Assembly: GCF_000092285.1 (NCBI RefSeq)
Contig: NC_014100.1
Coordinates: 4,216,001-4,280,000 of the forward strand
DNA length: 64,000 nucleotides
Source: Caulobacter segnis ATCC 21756
GTDB lineage: Bacteria; Pseudomonadota; Alphaproteobacteria; Caulobacterales; Caulobacteraceae
Reading direction: 5' to 3'
The notes beneath the pieces are model-generated. The model made no database searches, was not told where the DNA came from, and saw nothing but the letters and a program-made list of their open reading frames with translations. Below are positions 20,752 through 32,667 of this stretch, one piece after another. The translations under genes were made by a program, and so were the position numbers. How positions within the stretch are numbered: the stretch's first letter is position 1; every line of letters begins with the position of its first letter.

Positions 20752-20894
20752 ACCGCAAAGCCATGCGTCCAATCGTCTCGCCCAGGTGAAACGGTATTGA
20801 GATAACGCGTTATTTAAGCTTCCGCGGTTCAATAAAGGTGGACTTCGCGTTCTGTGCCGGAACGCCGCGCGCGCGGAAGGAGCGTACGCTACGC
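20752..20894. promoter_or_regulatory. Spacer with a 12-base palindrome before the hybrid kinase gene
   Basis: The 143-base spacer holds ATAACGCGTTAT at 20802-20813, a perfect 12-base palindrome in an AT-richer patch, followed by TTTAAGC. It could be an operator or part of the kinase promoter. No known consensus was matched, so the role is open. Confidence 0.35.
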
Positions 20895-22559
<1,665 letters not shown>

Positions 22560-22575
22560 GACGCTCGAACCCACA

Positions 22576-22615
22576 TCAAGGCCAAGGTCGACTTGGACGG
22601 CCCTCCAAGCCTTGA
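22576..22615. terminator. Hairpin between convergent kinase and phoB genes
   Basis: The 62-base gap contains TCAAGGC at 22576-22582 and GCCTTGA at 22609-22615, enclosing a smaller CCAAG-GTCGA-CTTGG hairpin. It lies between the ends of two convergent genes and may end both transcripts, although there is no strong T-run. Confidence 0.4.
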
Positions 22616-22621
22616 GGTCTT

Positions 22622-23314
22622 CTAGGCCGCGTCCAGGTCCAGCGAATAGCCGGCCGAGCGCACGGTGCGGATCGGGTCGCCGTCGGACGAGCCGTTGAGC
22701 GCCTTGCGCAGGCGGCCGATGTGGACGTCGACCGTGCGGGCCTCGACATAGACGTCCGAACCCCAGACCGCGTCCAGCAGCTGTTCGCGGCTGAACACCC
22801 GGCCCGGGTGCTGCATCAGATAGTCGAGCAGGCGGAACTCGGTCGGGCCCAGGTGGATCTCCTTGCCGTTCCGCTTCACGCGGTGGGCGACGCGGTCGAT
22901 CACGATGTCGCCGACCGTGATGCGGTCGTCGGCCAGGCCCGGACGGATGCGGCGCATGACGGCCCGGACGCGGGCGGTCAGCTCGACCATCGAGAACGGC
23001 TTGACCACGTAGTCATCGGCGCCGGTGTCGAGGCCGCGGATGCGATCGCTCTCCTCGCCGCGCGCCGTCAGCATGATGATCGGCACATTGCGGGTCTCGG
23101 CCCGGCCGCGCAGGCGGCGGCAGACCTCGATGCCCGACACCTTGGGCAGCATCCAGTCGAGGATCACGAGGTCCGGCGCGCGTTCGCTGGCCAGGGTCAG
23201 GGCTTCCTCGCCATCGCCGGCGACGGCGACGCGGTAGCCTTCCTTGTCGAGATTGTAGTGGAGCAGGGTGGCCAGGGCGTCTTCGTCTTCGACCACCAGG
23301 ACGTAGGGAGTCAC
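22622..23314 (-). CDS. phoB: Phosphate regulon response regulator PhoB
   Basis: PhoB is the DNA-binding regulator of phosphate starvation. The 230-residue protein has a receiver domain with VVEDED at 7-12, phosphoacceptor Asp53 in VILDWMLP, and VVKPFS. The C-terminal winged-helix domain (about 130-228) contains LGPTEFRLLDYL and VWGSDVYVEARTVDVHI. It is the last gene of the pst-phoU-phoB block on the minus strand and starts with GTG 18 bases after phoU. Its position downstream of the triple Pho box suggests positive feedback. Confidence 0.95.
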   Translation of the reverse strand: MTPYVLVVEDEDALATLLHYNLDKEGYRVAVAGDGEEALTLASERAPDLVILDWMLPKVSGIEVCRRLRGRAETRNVPIIMLTARGEESDRIRGLDTGADDYVVKPFSMVELTARVRAVMRRIRPGLADDRITVGDIVIDRVAHRVKRNGKEIHLGPTEFRLLDYLMQHPGRVFSREQLLDAVWGSDVYVEARTVDVHIGRLRKALNGSSDGDPIRTVRSAGYSLDLDAA

Positions 23315-23332
23315 TTCAGGTCGCCTCCAGCC

Positions 23333-24025
23333 TTACTGCGCAACGACGTCGAGCTTGGGACGCTGGGACACCAGTTCCTCGCCCGTCAGCTCGAAGTGGA
23401 TGATCTCGGCGATGTTGGTGGCGTGGTCGCCGATGCGTTCCAGGTTCTTGGCCACGAACAGCAGATGAGCGCAGGCGTTGATCGTGCGCGGGTCGCCCAT
23501 CATGTAGGTCAGCAGCTCGCGGAAGATCGAGTTGTAGTGCTCGTCCACTTCCTCGTCGCGGCTCCACACGCCGATGGCGCGCTGCAGGTCCGAGGTGGTG
23601 TAGGCGTCGAGCACGTCCTTGAGGCGGCCCTGGACCAGCTTGCCCATCCGCTCGATCGAGCGGGTCAGGGCGGTCATCGGGTCGGCCTCGGTCAGGATCA
23701 GCGCGCGCTTGCCGATGTTCTTGGCCATGTCGCCGCAGCGTTCCAGGCTCATCGAGATCTTCAGGGCGGCGACGGCGTGGCGCAGGTCCACGGCCATCGG
23801 CTGGCGCAGGGCGATCAGGCGGAAGGCCTTGCGCTCGATCTCGGCCTGCAGGGCGTCCAGGCGCTCGTCGCCCTGGACCACGGCCTGGGCCAGCGGGCCG
23901 TCGCGGCGAGCGATGGCGGCGATGCAGTCGGCGACTTGGCTTTCGGCGATGCCGCCCATCCGCGTCACTTCCGCGGTCAGGTGGGCCAGCTCTTCGCCGT
24001 AGGATTTGACGGTATGTTCGGTCAT
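23333..24025 (-). CDS. phoU: Phosphate signalling protein PhoU
   Basis: PhoU links the PstSCAB transporter to PhoR and keeps the Pho response off when phosphate is plentiful. The 230-residue protein shows the tandem three-helix-bundle repeat of the family, with metal-binding-type E-x3-D-x3 patterns at MSLERCGDMAKNIG and VAKNLERIGDHATNIAE. Length is normal. It sits between pstB and phoB on the minus strand with short spacers. Confidence 0.95.
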   Translation of the reverse strand: MTEHTVKSYGEELAHLTAEVTRMGGIAESQVADCIAAIARRDGPLAQAVVQGDERLDALQAEIERKAFRLIALRQPMAVDLRHAVAALKISMSLERCGDMAKNIGKRALILTEADPMTALTRSIERMGKLVQGRLKDVLDAYTTSDLQRAIGVWSRDEEVDEHYNSIFRELLTYMMGDPRTINACAHLLFVAKNLERIGDHATNIAEIIHFELTGEELVSQRPKLDVVAQ

Positions 24026-24047
24026 GTTGGTGTCCCTCCCCGCCGGA

Positions 24048-24941
24048 TCAGCCGAAGCGGCCGGTGATGTAGTCTTGCGTGCGGCTGTCGCGAGGATTGG
24101 TGAACATCTCCTCGGTCGGGCCGCTCTCGACCAGCTTGCCGAGGTGGAAGAAGGCCGTGCGCTGCGAGACGCGGGCGGCCTGGGCCATCGAGTGGGTGAC
24201 GATGACGATGCAGAACTGGCTGCGCAGCTCGTCGATCAGCTCCTCGATCTTGGCGGTGGCGATCGGGTCGAGGGCCGAGCAGGGCTCGTCCATCAGGATC
24301 ACTTCGGGCGACACGGCGATCGCGCGGGCGATCACGAGGCGCTGCTGCTGACCGCCCGAGAGGCCCGTGCCGGGCTGGTGCAGGCGATCGGCGACTTCGT
24401 TCCAGAGACCGGCCTTCTTCAGGCTGCTCTCGACGATGGCTTCCAGCTCGACCTTGCCGGTGGCCAGGCCGTGGATGCGCGGGCCGTAGGCGACGTTCTC
24501 GAAGATCGTCTTGGGGAACGGGTTCGGCTTCTGGAACACCATGCCGACGCGCGAGCGCAGGACGACCGGGTCGACGCTGCGAGCGTTGACGTCGGCGCCG
24601 TCGATCTCGATCGAGCCCTCGACGCGGGCCGAGGGGATCGTGTCGTTCATGCGGTTGATGCAGCGCAGGAAGGTCGACTTGCCGCAGCCCGACGGGCCGA
24701 TGAAGGCGGTCACGGACTTGGCCGGGATGTCGATGTTGACGTCGAACAGCGCCTGCTTGTCGCCGTAGAACACCTTGACGTCGCGGGCCTTGATCTTGGG
24801 CTCGCCAACCGGGGCGGCGGCGCTGGCCGGAGGCACGGCGGTCTGGATCACCGGGGTGCCGGCGGTGTCGTCGGGGCTTTGGACGGTCATGGCGTGTCCG
24901 CGCAGAAGAGGATGAGCGAGAGGGTTCAGGATCTGGGTCAT
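24048..24941 (-). CDS. pstB: Phosphate ABC transporter ATPase
   Basis: PstB powers high-affinity phosphate import. The 297-residue protein has Walker A (GPSGCGKST), the Q-loop region [12 protein letters not shown], the signature LSGGQQQR and Walker B ([12 protein letters not shown]). An N-terminal extension of about 45 residues rich in Pro, Ala and Thr precedes the ATPase core; the start at 24941 is eight bases after the pstA stop with GGTAGG before it, while the Met at 24890 has no clear binding site. Part of the pstCAB-phoU-phoB operon. Confidence 0.94.
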   Translation of the reverse strand: MTQILNPLAHPLLRGHAMTVQSPDDTAGTPVIQTAVPPASAAAPVGEPKIKARDVKVFYGDKQALFDVNIDIPAKSVTAFIGPSGCGKSTFLRCINRMNDTIPSARVEGSIEIDGADVNARSVDPVVLRSRVGMVFQKPNPFPKTIFENVAYGPRIHGLATGKVELEAIVESSLKKAGLWNEVADRLHQPGTGLSGGQQQRLVIARAIAVSPEVILMDEPCSALDPIATAKIEELIDELRSQFCIVIVTHSMAQAARVSQRTAFFHLGKLVESGPTEEMFTNPRDSRTQDYITGRFG

Positions 24942-24948
24942 GTGAAAC

Positions 24949-26244
24949 CTACCAGCGGCGCTCGAAGCGGCGGCGCAGGATGACGGCCGCGGCGTTCATG
25001 ATGATCATGAAGACGAGAAGGACGATGATGGCCGCGGCGGTGCGCTCGTGGAAGGCGCGTTCGGACGCATTCTCCCAGATGAACACCTGCACCGGCAGGA
25101 CGGTGGCGGCGCCGGTGAAGCCTTCGGGCACGCCGGGCACGAACGAGACCATGCCGATCATCAGCAGCGGAGCGGTCTCGCCCAGGGCGTGGGCCAACGA
25201 CAGGATCGCGCCGGTCATCACGCCGGGCATGGCCAGCGGCAGCACGTGGTGGAAGACCGTCTGGGTCTTCGACGCGCCGACGCCCAGGGCGGCCTCGCGG
25301 ATCGAGGGCGGCACGGCCTTCAGGGCCGAGCGGGTGGCGATGATCACCGTCGGCAGGGCCATCAGGGCCAGCACGAGACCGCCAACCAGCGGCGAGCTGC
25401 GCGGCACGTTCAGCCAGTTGATGAACAGCGCCAGGCCCAGGAGGCCGTAGACGATCGAGGGCACGGCCGCGAGGTTGTTGATGTTCACCTCGATGACGTC
25501 GGTCCAGCGGTTCTTCGGGGCGAACTCTTCCAGATAGACGGCGGCCATCACGCCCACCGGCACCGCGATCAGGGCGGTGATGATCAGCATCATGGCCGAG
25601 CCGACTACCGCGCCCAGCACGCCGGCCTGTTCGGGCTCGGTCGAGTCGGAGTTGGTGAAGAAGGCGAAGTTGAAGCCCGACTTGATCGCGCCGGCCTTTT
25701 GCAGCTGGTCCAGCCAATCGAGCTGCTGGTTGTCCAGCTTGCGGTCGCCCTCGGCGGTCGAGCGCTTCAACTCGCCCTTGAAATAGAGGTCGGCGTCGGC
25801 CTTCAGCGGGCCGGAGACGTCGATCGTCTTGCCGATCAGGCTCTGGTCGGCCTTCAGCTTGTTCAGCAGTTGGAAGCCGAAGTCGCGCGAGACCAGGTCC
25901 TGGACCTTGGTCGAGACCGTGCCCAGGTCGTCGTCCTGCACGCCCAGCTTCTTCATCACCGCCTCGGCGACGATGTAGTCGTAGTTGACGCCCGACAGGT
26001 CGGACGTGTCGATGCGGTCCGGGTTCAGATAGACCGGCACGCTCAGGGTGTGGGTCTCGAACGTCGTGTAGCCCTGGGCCACGATGCGGCCCACCAGCAC
26101 CACCAGGAACACCATGGCGATGATGATCGCGGCGACGCCTTGGGCCTTGAACAGGCGCTCGGCGCGGTGACGCTTCTTCAGACGGTCGTCGGCGGCCGAG
26201 AAGGCCGAGCGCGGGGCGGCCGCGCCGAGGGTCGCGTCAGTCAT
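24949..26244 (-). CDS. pstA: Phosphate ABC transporter permease PstA, long form
   Basis: PstA forms half of the phosphate membrane channel. The C-terminal 220 residues are a standard permease with the [13 protein letters not shown] loop that contacts PstB. The N-terminal part adds about 190 residues: a first helix near 30-55 and then a largely hydrophilic segment, predicted periplasmic, as in the DUF3333-type long PstA of alphaproteobacteria. At 431 residues it is far longer than the roughly 300-residue enterobacterial protein. The ATG overlaps the pstC stop by eight bases. Confidence 0.92.
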   Translation of the reverse strand: MTDATLGAAAPRSAFSAADDRLKKRHRAERLFKAQGVAAIIIAMVFLVVLVGRIVAQGYTTFETHTLSVPVYLNPDRIDTSDLSGVNYDYIVAEAVMKKLGVQDDDLGTVSTKVQDLVSRDFGFQLLNKLKADQSLIGKTIDVSGPLKADADLYFKGELKRSTAEGDRKLDNQQLDWLDQLQKAGAIKSGFNFAFFTNSDSTEPEQAGVLGAVVGSAMMLIITALIAVPVGVMAAVYLEEFAPKNRWTDVIEVNINNLAAVPSIVYGLLGLALFINWLNVPRSSPLVGGLVLALMALPTVIIATRSALKAVPPSIREAALGVGASKTQTVFHHVLPLAMPGVMTGAILSLAHALGETAPLLMIGMVSFVPGVPEGFTGAATVLPVQVFIWENASERAFHERTAAAIIVLLVFMIIMNAAAVILRRRFERRW

Positions 26245-27670
26245 ATTGTTCCCGGTACTTCTGGACGATGCGCAGGGCGATGATGTTCAGGCACAGCGTC
26301 ACCACGAAGAGGGTGAGGCCGAGACCGAAGGCCGACAGGGTCTTGGGGCTGTCGAATTCCTGGTCGCCGGTGAGCAGGGTGACGATCTGGACGGTGACGG
26401 TGGTCACGGTGTCGAGCGGATTGACGGTCAGCTTGGCCTGCAGGCCGGCGGCCATGGTCACGATCATGGTCTCGCCGACGGCGCGGGAGATCGCCAGCAG
26501 CATGGCGGCCATGATGCCCGGCAGGGCGGCCGGCAGGACGACCTTCTTGACCGTCTCCGACTTGGTGGCGCCCATGGCGTAGCTGCCGTCGCGCAGGCTT
26601 TGCGGCACGGCGTTGATGATGTCGTCCGACAGCGAGGAGACGAACGGGATCAGCATGATCCCCATCACCACCCCGGCCACCAGGGCCATCTGGTTCTGGA
26701 CTTCCATCAGGTAGGTGGCGATCGGACCGGGCGGCAGGGCCGCGCCGATGGCGTTGAAGCCGGCGCGGAACAGCGGACCGACGGTCAGGGCGGCGAAGAA
26801 GCCATAGACCACGGTCGGGACGCCGGCCAGGATCTCGAGCAGCGGCTTGACCACGCCGCGCACGCCGCGGTTGGCGTATTCCGACAGGTAGATCGCCGAA
26901 TAGAGGCCGATCGGCGCGGCGACCAGCATGGCGATCAGCATGATCAGGAAGGTGCCGGCGAACAGCGGCACCGCGCCGAAGGCGCCCGCCGAGGCGACCT
27001 GGTCGGCGCGCATGGCGATCTGCGGGCTCCACTCGGTCCCGAACAGGAACGAGATCGGATTGACGCTCTGGAAGAAGCGCCAGCTTTCCCAGACCAGCGA
27101 CAGCACGATGCCCAGGGTGGTCAGCACGGCGGCGACCGAGCAGCCGATCAGCACCACGCCGATCCAGCCTTCGACCCGGTTGCGGGCGCGGAATTCTGCG
27201 GAGATGCGCGGGAACGCCAGCAGGAAGCCGGCCAGGGCCAGCACCGCCGAGGCGCCCAGGACGCCGACCTTCAGGACGGTCTCGATGCGCTTGGCCTCGG
27301 CGACCTTGGCGTCCAGCGCGGTCTTCAGCTCGCCTTCGTAGGTCACCTCGCTGGGCGACTTGCCGGCGGCGATCGCGCGGGCGTCGCTATAGAAGACGTC
27401 CTGGCGGTCGACCTCCAGCGCCTGCACGGCGGCGGGACGGCTGGACTGCAGGATCGCGTCCTCGACGCGACCGCCGAACATCACGCCCAGCAGCAGCAGG
27501 AGGGCGGCGGGTACGCCGGCCCACAGGGCCGCATAGGTCCCGTAGTAGTCCGGCAAGGAATGGAGGACGCGCGCGCGTCCTCCCGCGGTGGCCACGGCGC
27601 GACGGCGGCCGGCCACGAAGGCCGCGCCCGAGAACAGCGCCAGGATAAGGAGCGAAAGCCAGGTCAGCAT
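26237..27670 (-). CDS. pstC: Phosphate ABC transporter permease PstC
   Basis: PstC is the second channel subunit. The 477-residue protein has helices near residues 1-20 and 45-70, a periplasmic stretch (about 75-120), and a permease core with SYAMGATKSETVKKVVLP, the coupling loop for PstB. Like PstA it is longer than enterobacterial homologues. The Pho box lies about 90 bases upstream of the ATG at 27670. No pstS gene precedes it, so the phosphate-binding protein must be encoded elsewhere. Confidence 0.92.
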   Translation of the reverse strand: MLTWLSLLILALFSGAAFVAGRRRAVATAGGRARVLHSLPDYYGTYAALWAGVPAALLLLLGVMFGGRVEDAILQSSRPAAVQALEVDRQDVFYSDARAIAAGKSPSEVTYEGELKTALDAKVAEAKRIETVLKVGVLGASAVLALAGFLLAFPRISAEFRARNRVEGWIGVVLIGCSVAAVLTTLGIVLSLVWESWRFFQSVNPISFLFGTEWSPQIAMRADQVASAGAFGAVPLFAGTFLIMLIAMLVAAPIGLYSAIYLSEYANRGVRGVVKPLLEILAGVPTVVYGFFAALTVGPLFRAGFNAIGAALPPGPIATYLMEVQNQMALVAGVVMGIMLIPFVSSLSDDIINAVPQSLRDGSYAMGATKSETVKKVVLPAALPGIMAAMLLAISRAVGETMIVTMAAGLQAKLTVNPLDTVTTVTVQIVTLLTGDQEFDSPKTLSAFGLGLTLFVVTLCLNIIALRIVQKYREQYD

Positions 27671-27762
27671 GCGTGAAGCTAATCTTGCGCCAAAGTGTCG
27701 AAGGTTCCGCAGGATCGCGGCCTTCCCCCGGCCCCGATCTATGACGGGCCGGCGCTGTGCTT

Positions 27763-27793
27763 ATGCGACAGTTAGATGACAGTTTGACGACAG
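27763..27793 (-). promoter_or_regulatory. Triple Pho box (PhoB binding sites) upstream of pstC
   Basis: On the minus strand three repeats read CTGTCGTCAAA, CTGTCATCTAA and CTGTCGCATAA, exactly 11 bases apart. PhoB binds tandem 11-base units of the form CTGTCAT plus an AT-rich four-base tail. Their place between phoR and pstC gives pstC its own phosphate-starvation promoter, separate from phoR transcription. Confidence 0.9.
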
Positions 27794-27822
27794 TGGCCGG
27801 TTAACGCGCCGAAACCTCGGAA

Positions 27823-29256
27823 TCAGGCCTCCGAAGGGGCGGGCGCGCCGGCCGGCGGAACCGCTTCGACGCCGGCCCGGGCCATCGGGAGATAGACGCT
27901 GAAGGTCGCGCCTTCGCCCTTCACGCTCTCCACGCTCAGGCCGCCCCGGTGGCGGTTCATGATGTGCTTGACGATCGCCAGGCCAAGGCCGGTGCCGGAT
28001 CGCTCGCCGCTCTTCTGGCCCTCGACCCGATAGAAGCGCTCGGTCAGTCGCGGCAGGTGCTCGCGCGCGATGCCCGGGCCGCGGTCGGTGACGCGCAGGA
28101 CGGCGTAGCGTTCGGCCGGATCGTGGTCGGGCGTTAGCAACGACATGCGGGGGGCGGCGGAGTCGCGCGGCGTGGCGGCCGCCTCGGCGGACAGGCCAGG
28201 GAAGATCTCGACCCGCACCGTCCCGCCCTTGGGCGTATACTTGATGGCGTTGTCGATCAGGTTCTGGATCACCTGGATGATCTGGTCGCGGTCGCCATCG
28301 ACCACCGCTCCGCCGCGTGGCGGCAGCACGGGATCAAAGGTCACGGCCTTGTCCTTGGCCTGCGGCGCCAGGGCGTCGATCACGTCGACGGCGGCCATGG
28401 CTAGGTCAACGCGACCGAGCGGCGCGATGTGCTCGTTCAGCTCGATCCGCGACAGGCTCATCAGGTCGTCGATCAGGCGCGACATCCGCTCGGCCTGGGC
28501 CAGCATGATGGCCAGGAACTTGTCGCGCGCGCCCGGGTCGTCCTTGGCGTGGCCGCGCAGGGTCTCGATGAAGCCTGACAGCGAGGCCAGCGGGGTGCGC
28601 AGCTCGTGGCTGGCGTTGGCCAGGAAGTCGGCGCGCGTGCGCTCGCTGCGCCGCGCGTCGGTCTCGTCGCGCAAGGCCAGCAGAGCCAGGCGAGAACGGC
28701 CGGGGGCGTCCTTCAACGGCCGCACATAGGCCAGCCAGGCGCGCCCCTGGGTTCCGCCGGTCTCGAACTCGGCCACGCCCTCCAGCCCCCCGAACAGGGC
28801 CTCGTCGACGGCTTCCAGCACACGCGGGTTGCGAACCGCCGTGACCAGCAGCTGGCCGGGATGCTGAATCTTGAAGAGTTCGCGCGCGGCGGCGTTGGCG
28901 AACAGGAAGCGTCGGCCGGTCAGATCGTCGGCCTCTTCGGCCGCGATCACCATCAGCGGATCGGGCAACCGGTCGAGAATGGCCGCGAAGGGCGGGATCG
29001 CCTCCGTCGCCGCGACGGGCGCGAGCGGCGCGCCTGTAGCCGCCGGCGCTTGGCGCGCCTGGTCGCGCTTCGCCAGCCAATAGCCGGCGCCGGCGGCGGC
29101 CGTGGCGGCGACGGCCGCCGGAAACGGCTGGGCCATGCCGACGGCCATCAGGCCGAGGATGGCGCCCGGGCCCACGAGCACGGGCCAGAAGGCGCTAGGG
29201 CGGCGACTCTCCGAACCTTCGGGGGACGTGTTCGCCAGCGGCATGGGGTTGCTCAT
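27823..29256 (-). CDS. phoR: Phosphate regulon sensor kinase PhoR
   Basis: PhoR phosphorylates PhoB in low phosphate. The 477-residue protein has two close membrane helices (about 22-62), a PAS-type domain (about 90-195), HisKA with NASHELRTP (His217) and an ATPase domain with QNLIDNAIKY and GTGLGLAIVKHI. Start choice lies between ATG 29256 and ATG 29244; both remove the upstream shadow. An Ala/Pro-rich C-terminal tail of about 20 residues follows. The gene lies upstream of the Pho box and pstC, and diverges from the autotransporter gene. Confidence 0.92.
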   Translation of the reverse strand: MSNPMPLANTSPEGSESRRPSAFWPVLVGPGAILGLMAVGMAQPFPAAVAATAAAGAGYWLAKRDQARQAPAATGAPLAPVAATEAIPPFAAILDRLPDPLMVIAAEEADDLTGRRFLFANAAARELFKIQHPGQLLVTAVRNPRVLEAVDEALFGGLEGVAEFETGGTQGRAWLAYVRPLKDAPGRSRLALLALRDETDARRSERTRADFLANASHELRTPLASLSGFIETLRGHAKDDPGARDKFLAIMLAQAERMSRLIDDLMSLSRIELNEHIAPLGRVDLAMAAVDVIDALAPQAKDKAVTFDPVLPPRGGAVVDGDRDQIIQVIQNLIDNAIKYTPKGGTVRVEIFPGLSAEAAATPRDSAAPRMSLLTPDHDPAERYAVLRVTDRGPGIAREHLPRLTERFYRVEGQKSGERSGTGLGLAIVKHIMNRHRGGLSVESVKGEGATFSVYLPMARAGVEAVPPAGAPAPSEA

Positions 29257-29419
29257 GGTCTCGAGCGTGAAGCGATTCGACGAAGCAGATATGGCGCCCC
29301 GCCAAGCCATGCGATAGACGGTTGGCGCCTTAGTACGTGTCGCGAGCGAGACTCACCGCATTTTCGCCGCAACGTGACCCGAATTAGGTGCGCCAGTTTC
29401 TATCGAGGTGTCGTTCGTA

Positions 29420-32400
29420 ATGCAGCGCAAGGTCCTGGTCGCGACGGTCGCGGCCGCTCCTCTTCTGGCCATGGCTTTCGCCGCGTCGGCGGAAACCTCG
29501 GTCTCCAACGCGCGTACGACGCCGATCGCGACAAGCACGGCGACGGGCACGGCGGCGGACGATATCCGGATCACCGCGGATGGCTCGATCAAGCCGACCG
29601 CCGCCGGCGCGATCGTCACGATCGACAGCAACAACAAGGTCGTGAACCTCGGCACGCTCTCCACCACGGGCGTCAACGACAGCGTCGGCGTGCTGATCAT
29701 CGGCGGCCGGACGGGCGGCCTGACCAACTCGGCCACGATCTCGCTGCTCGAGGACTACACCCCCACCGACAGCGACAGCGACGGCGATCTGGACGGTCCG
29801 TTCGCCCAGGGCTCGAACCGATTCGGCATCCGCCTGACCAACGCCGGGACCTTCACCGGCGACATCCTCAACGATGCGGCCGGGATCATCAGCATCGAAG
29901 GCAACAATTCGGCGGGCATCCTGCTGGAAGGCCCGGTCGTCGGGAACGTCACCAGCCTCGGCAACATCAATGTCGTCGGCGACAACGCGCGCGGCGTCCG
30001 CATCGCCGCGCCGGTCACCGGCAAGGTCACGCTGGGCGGCGCGATCAGCGTCCAGGGCGTCGGCGCGACGGCCCAGGATATCGGCGCCAACATCAATGGA
30101 GCGCTGGTGCTGCAAGGCTCCGCCAGCGCCACCGGCTACCGTTCGACCTCGCGGCCGAGCACGCTGGACGCCCTGAACAAGCTTGACGCCGACGACCTGC
30201 TGCAGGGCGGGCCCGCCGTGCGGGTCGCCGGCGACGTCACGGGCGGCGTCCTGCTGCAGGGCTCCAACTATTCGAGCAAGGTCGGTACGGACGGCAACAC
30301 CGTGATCACCTCGGTGACGTCCAGCAACACCGGGTCGTCGAGCATCAGCGTCTTCGGCTCGGCGCCCGCGTTACAGATCGGCTCGACCAGCCAGAACGTG
30401 ACCCTGGGCGCGGTTGGGACCGGCGACAACGCCTTCGGCCTGATCGCCAAGGGTACGATCAGCGCCGCTGGGGTCTATAACGGCGTCACGGCCACGGCGC
30501 TCTCGGTCGGCGCGGGCGGCGGCCGCACGACCACGCTCGCCGGCGGCCTGCGCAATGATGGGCAGATCACGGCCGGCAGCTACGAGGCCGACTCGACGGG
30601 CGTGATCCTCAACAGTGGCGCGATCGTCGACCAGGTGCTGAACCGCGGCTCGATCGGCGTCACCGCCTCGTCCTTCGCCGCCTCGGGCGTGACCGCCTCG
30701 GCCCGCGCCGTGGTGTTCGGGGCCGGCTCCACCGCCTCCACCCTGAACAACAGCGGCACGATCGGCGCCTCGCGCACCGGCGAAACCGGCGACGCCATCG
30801 CCGTGCTCGATCAGGCCGGAACCCTCAAGACGATCACCAATACCGGCGCGATCCGCGCCGCCGTCGGCGCGCCGCAGTTCAAGTCGGACGGTACGACGGC
30901 CACGGTGACGGCCGCCGGCAAGGCGATCGCGCTCGACCTGCGAGCCAACAATTCGGGCGTGACCTACACCCAGACGGGGCCGACCAGCTTCACCTCGACC
31001 AGCACGTTCCCGAGCACCGACACCGTCACCAGCACCGACAGCACCACGGTCACCGGGACGCCGACCACCGTCGGCGACGTGCTGTTCGGCGGCGGAAACG
31101 ACACCCTGAACCTGGCGAGCGGCACCCTGGTGGGCGCCATGTCGTTCGGCGCGGGCCAAGACCGCCTGTCGATCACCAACGGCGCCGTGGCCCTGGGCAA
31201 CCTGACCGACAGCGACGGCCGGCTCGACATCTCGGTGGCCAACGGCAGCCTGGGAATCCTGAACAGCGAGACGATCAACGTCAGCAGCCTGAACATCGGC
31301 TCCAGCGGCAAGGTGCTGTTCTCGGCCGATCCGGCGGCCGGAACCGCCACCAAGCTGGTCGTCTCCGGCTCCACCACGATCGCGTCCGGGGCCGAACTGG
31401 GCATCCGCCTGGCCAATCTGGTCAAGCAGCCCACCACTTTCACGGTGATCCAAGGCTCGAACATCACCTCCGGCACGTTCGGCAACGGCCTGCTGGCGCA
31501 GTCGCCCTACCTTTACGTGGCCACCAGCCGCGCCGACGCCAACAACGTCTATATCGACGTCCGCCGCCGCAGCGCGTCGGAGATCGGCTTCAACAAGGCC
31601 GAGACCTCGGCCTATGACGCCGTGTTCTCGGCGCTCGGCACGGACTCGGCCCTGGCCAGCGCGTTCCTGAACCAGGGCACGCGCGACGGCTTCCGCGACC
31701 TCTACGACCAGATGCTGCCCGATCAGGGCGAGGGCCTGTTCTCGGCCCTGCAGTCCGTGAACCAGCAGATCTCGGCCGCGACCATGTTCCGCCCCGATCC
31801 GGGCGACCGCTATGGCCCCGACAGCCTGTGGGTCCAGGAGATCACCTCGCTGACCCGTCGCGACACCGGCGAGACCCTGGGCTCGGACACCCAGGCCTTC
31901 GGCTTCGTCGCCGGCTACGAGGCCATGGGCGACGCGGGCGGGGCGCTGGGCGTGACGCTGGCCTACGCCAGCCTTGAAGAGCACGACACGGTCGCCAAGG
32001 TGGGCGAGCACACCACCGCCTCGTTCGTCCAGACAGGAGCTTACTGGCGCCGTTCGGTCGGCGGCTGGCGCTTCAACGCCGGCGGCGGCGTGGGCTACGG
32101 CTTCTTCAACGGCGACCGTCGCTTCATCGCGCCGGACACCAACGCCGACGGCGTGGCTGACCTCGTCCTGAAGAACACCGCCGACTGGAAGGGCCTGACC
32201 TCCAACGCCTATGCGGGCGTCGCCTACGAGGCCAAGGCGGGCCGCTTCTTCGCCCGTCCCGAAGGCCGCCTCGACTATGTCTGGCTGCGCGAGGGCAAGC
32301 GCGCCGAAAGCGGCGGCGGCAAGGGTTTCGACCTGAACGTCGACAAGCGCACCTCCAGCAACCTCAGCGGCGAGCTGGGCCTGGTCCTGGGCGCCGACTT

Positions 32401-32667
32401 CGGCAAGGCCGTGTGGTGGCGACCGGAAGTCCGCGTCGGCTACCGTCAAACCCTGGCCGGTTCGGTCGGCGACACCGTCGCCAGCTTCCAGGGCGGCAAT
32501 CCGTTCACTCTGGCGGCTTTGAACGACAAGGACGGGGCGGTGACCGCCGCGGTTTCGCGCTGCGCGCCGGCACGCCGATGTCCTATCTGGCCCTCGAAGG
32601 CGGCGTCGAAGCGACCAAGAAGCAGAAGCGCTACAACCTGCGCCTGGCCGGACGTGCGATGTTCTAA
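29420..32667 (+). pseudogene. Autotransporter (type Va) gene with a single frameshift near its end
   Basis: The product has a signal peptide (MQRKVLVATVAAAPLLAMAFAASA), a long Gly/Thr/Ser/Asn-rich beta-helix-like passenger (about 25-770) and a C-terminal outer-membrane beta-barrel of about 290 residues. The barrel should end ...YNLRLAGRAMF with the terminal Phe typical of outer-membrane proteins, at the TAA at 32665-32667. That ending is in a different frame: a base appears to be missing at 32546-32552, and the unshifted frame reads an Arg-rich tail to 32722. The shift may be a sequencing error. Passenger function is not recognised. Confidence 0.82.

Noticed and set aside
26246..27676. A 476-codon plus-strand open frame opposite pstC
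   Set aside because: Asp/His/Gly/Gln-rich antisense composition, whereas pstC has clear permease helices and loop.
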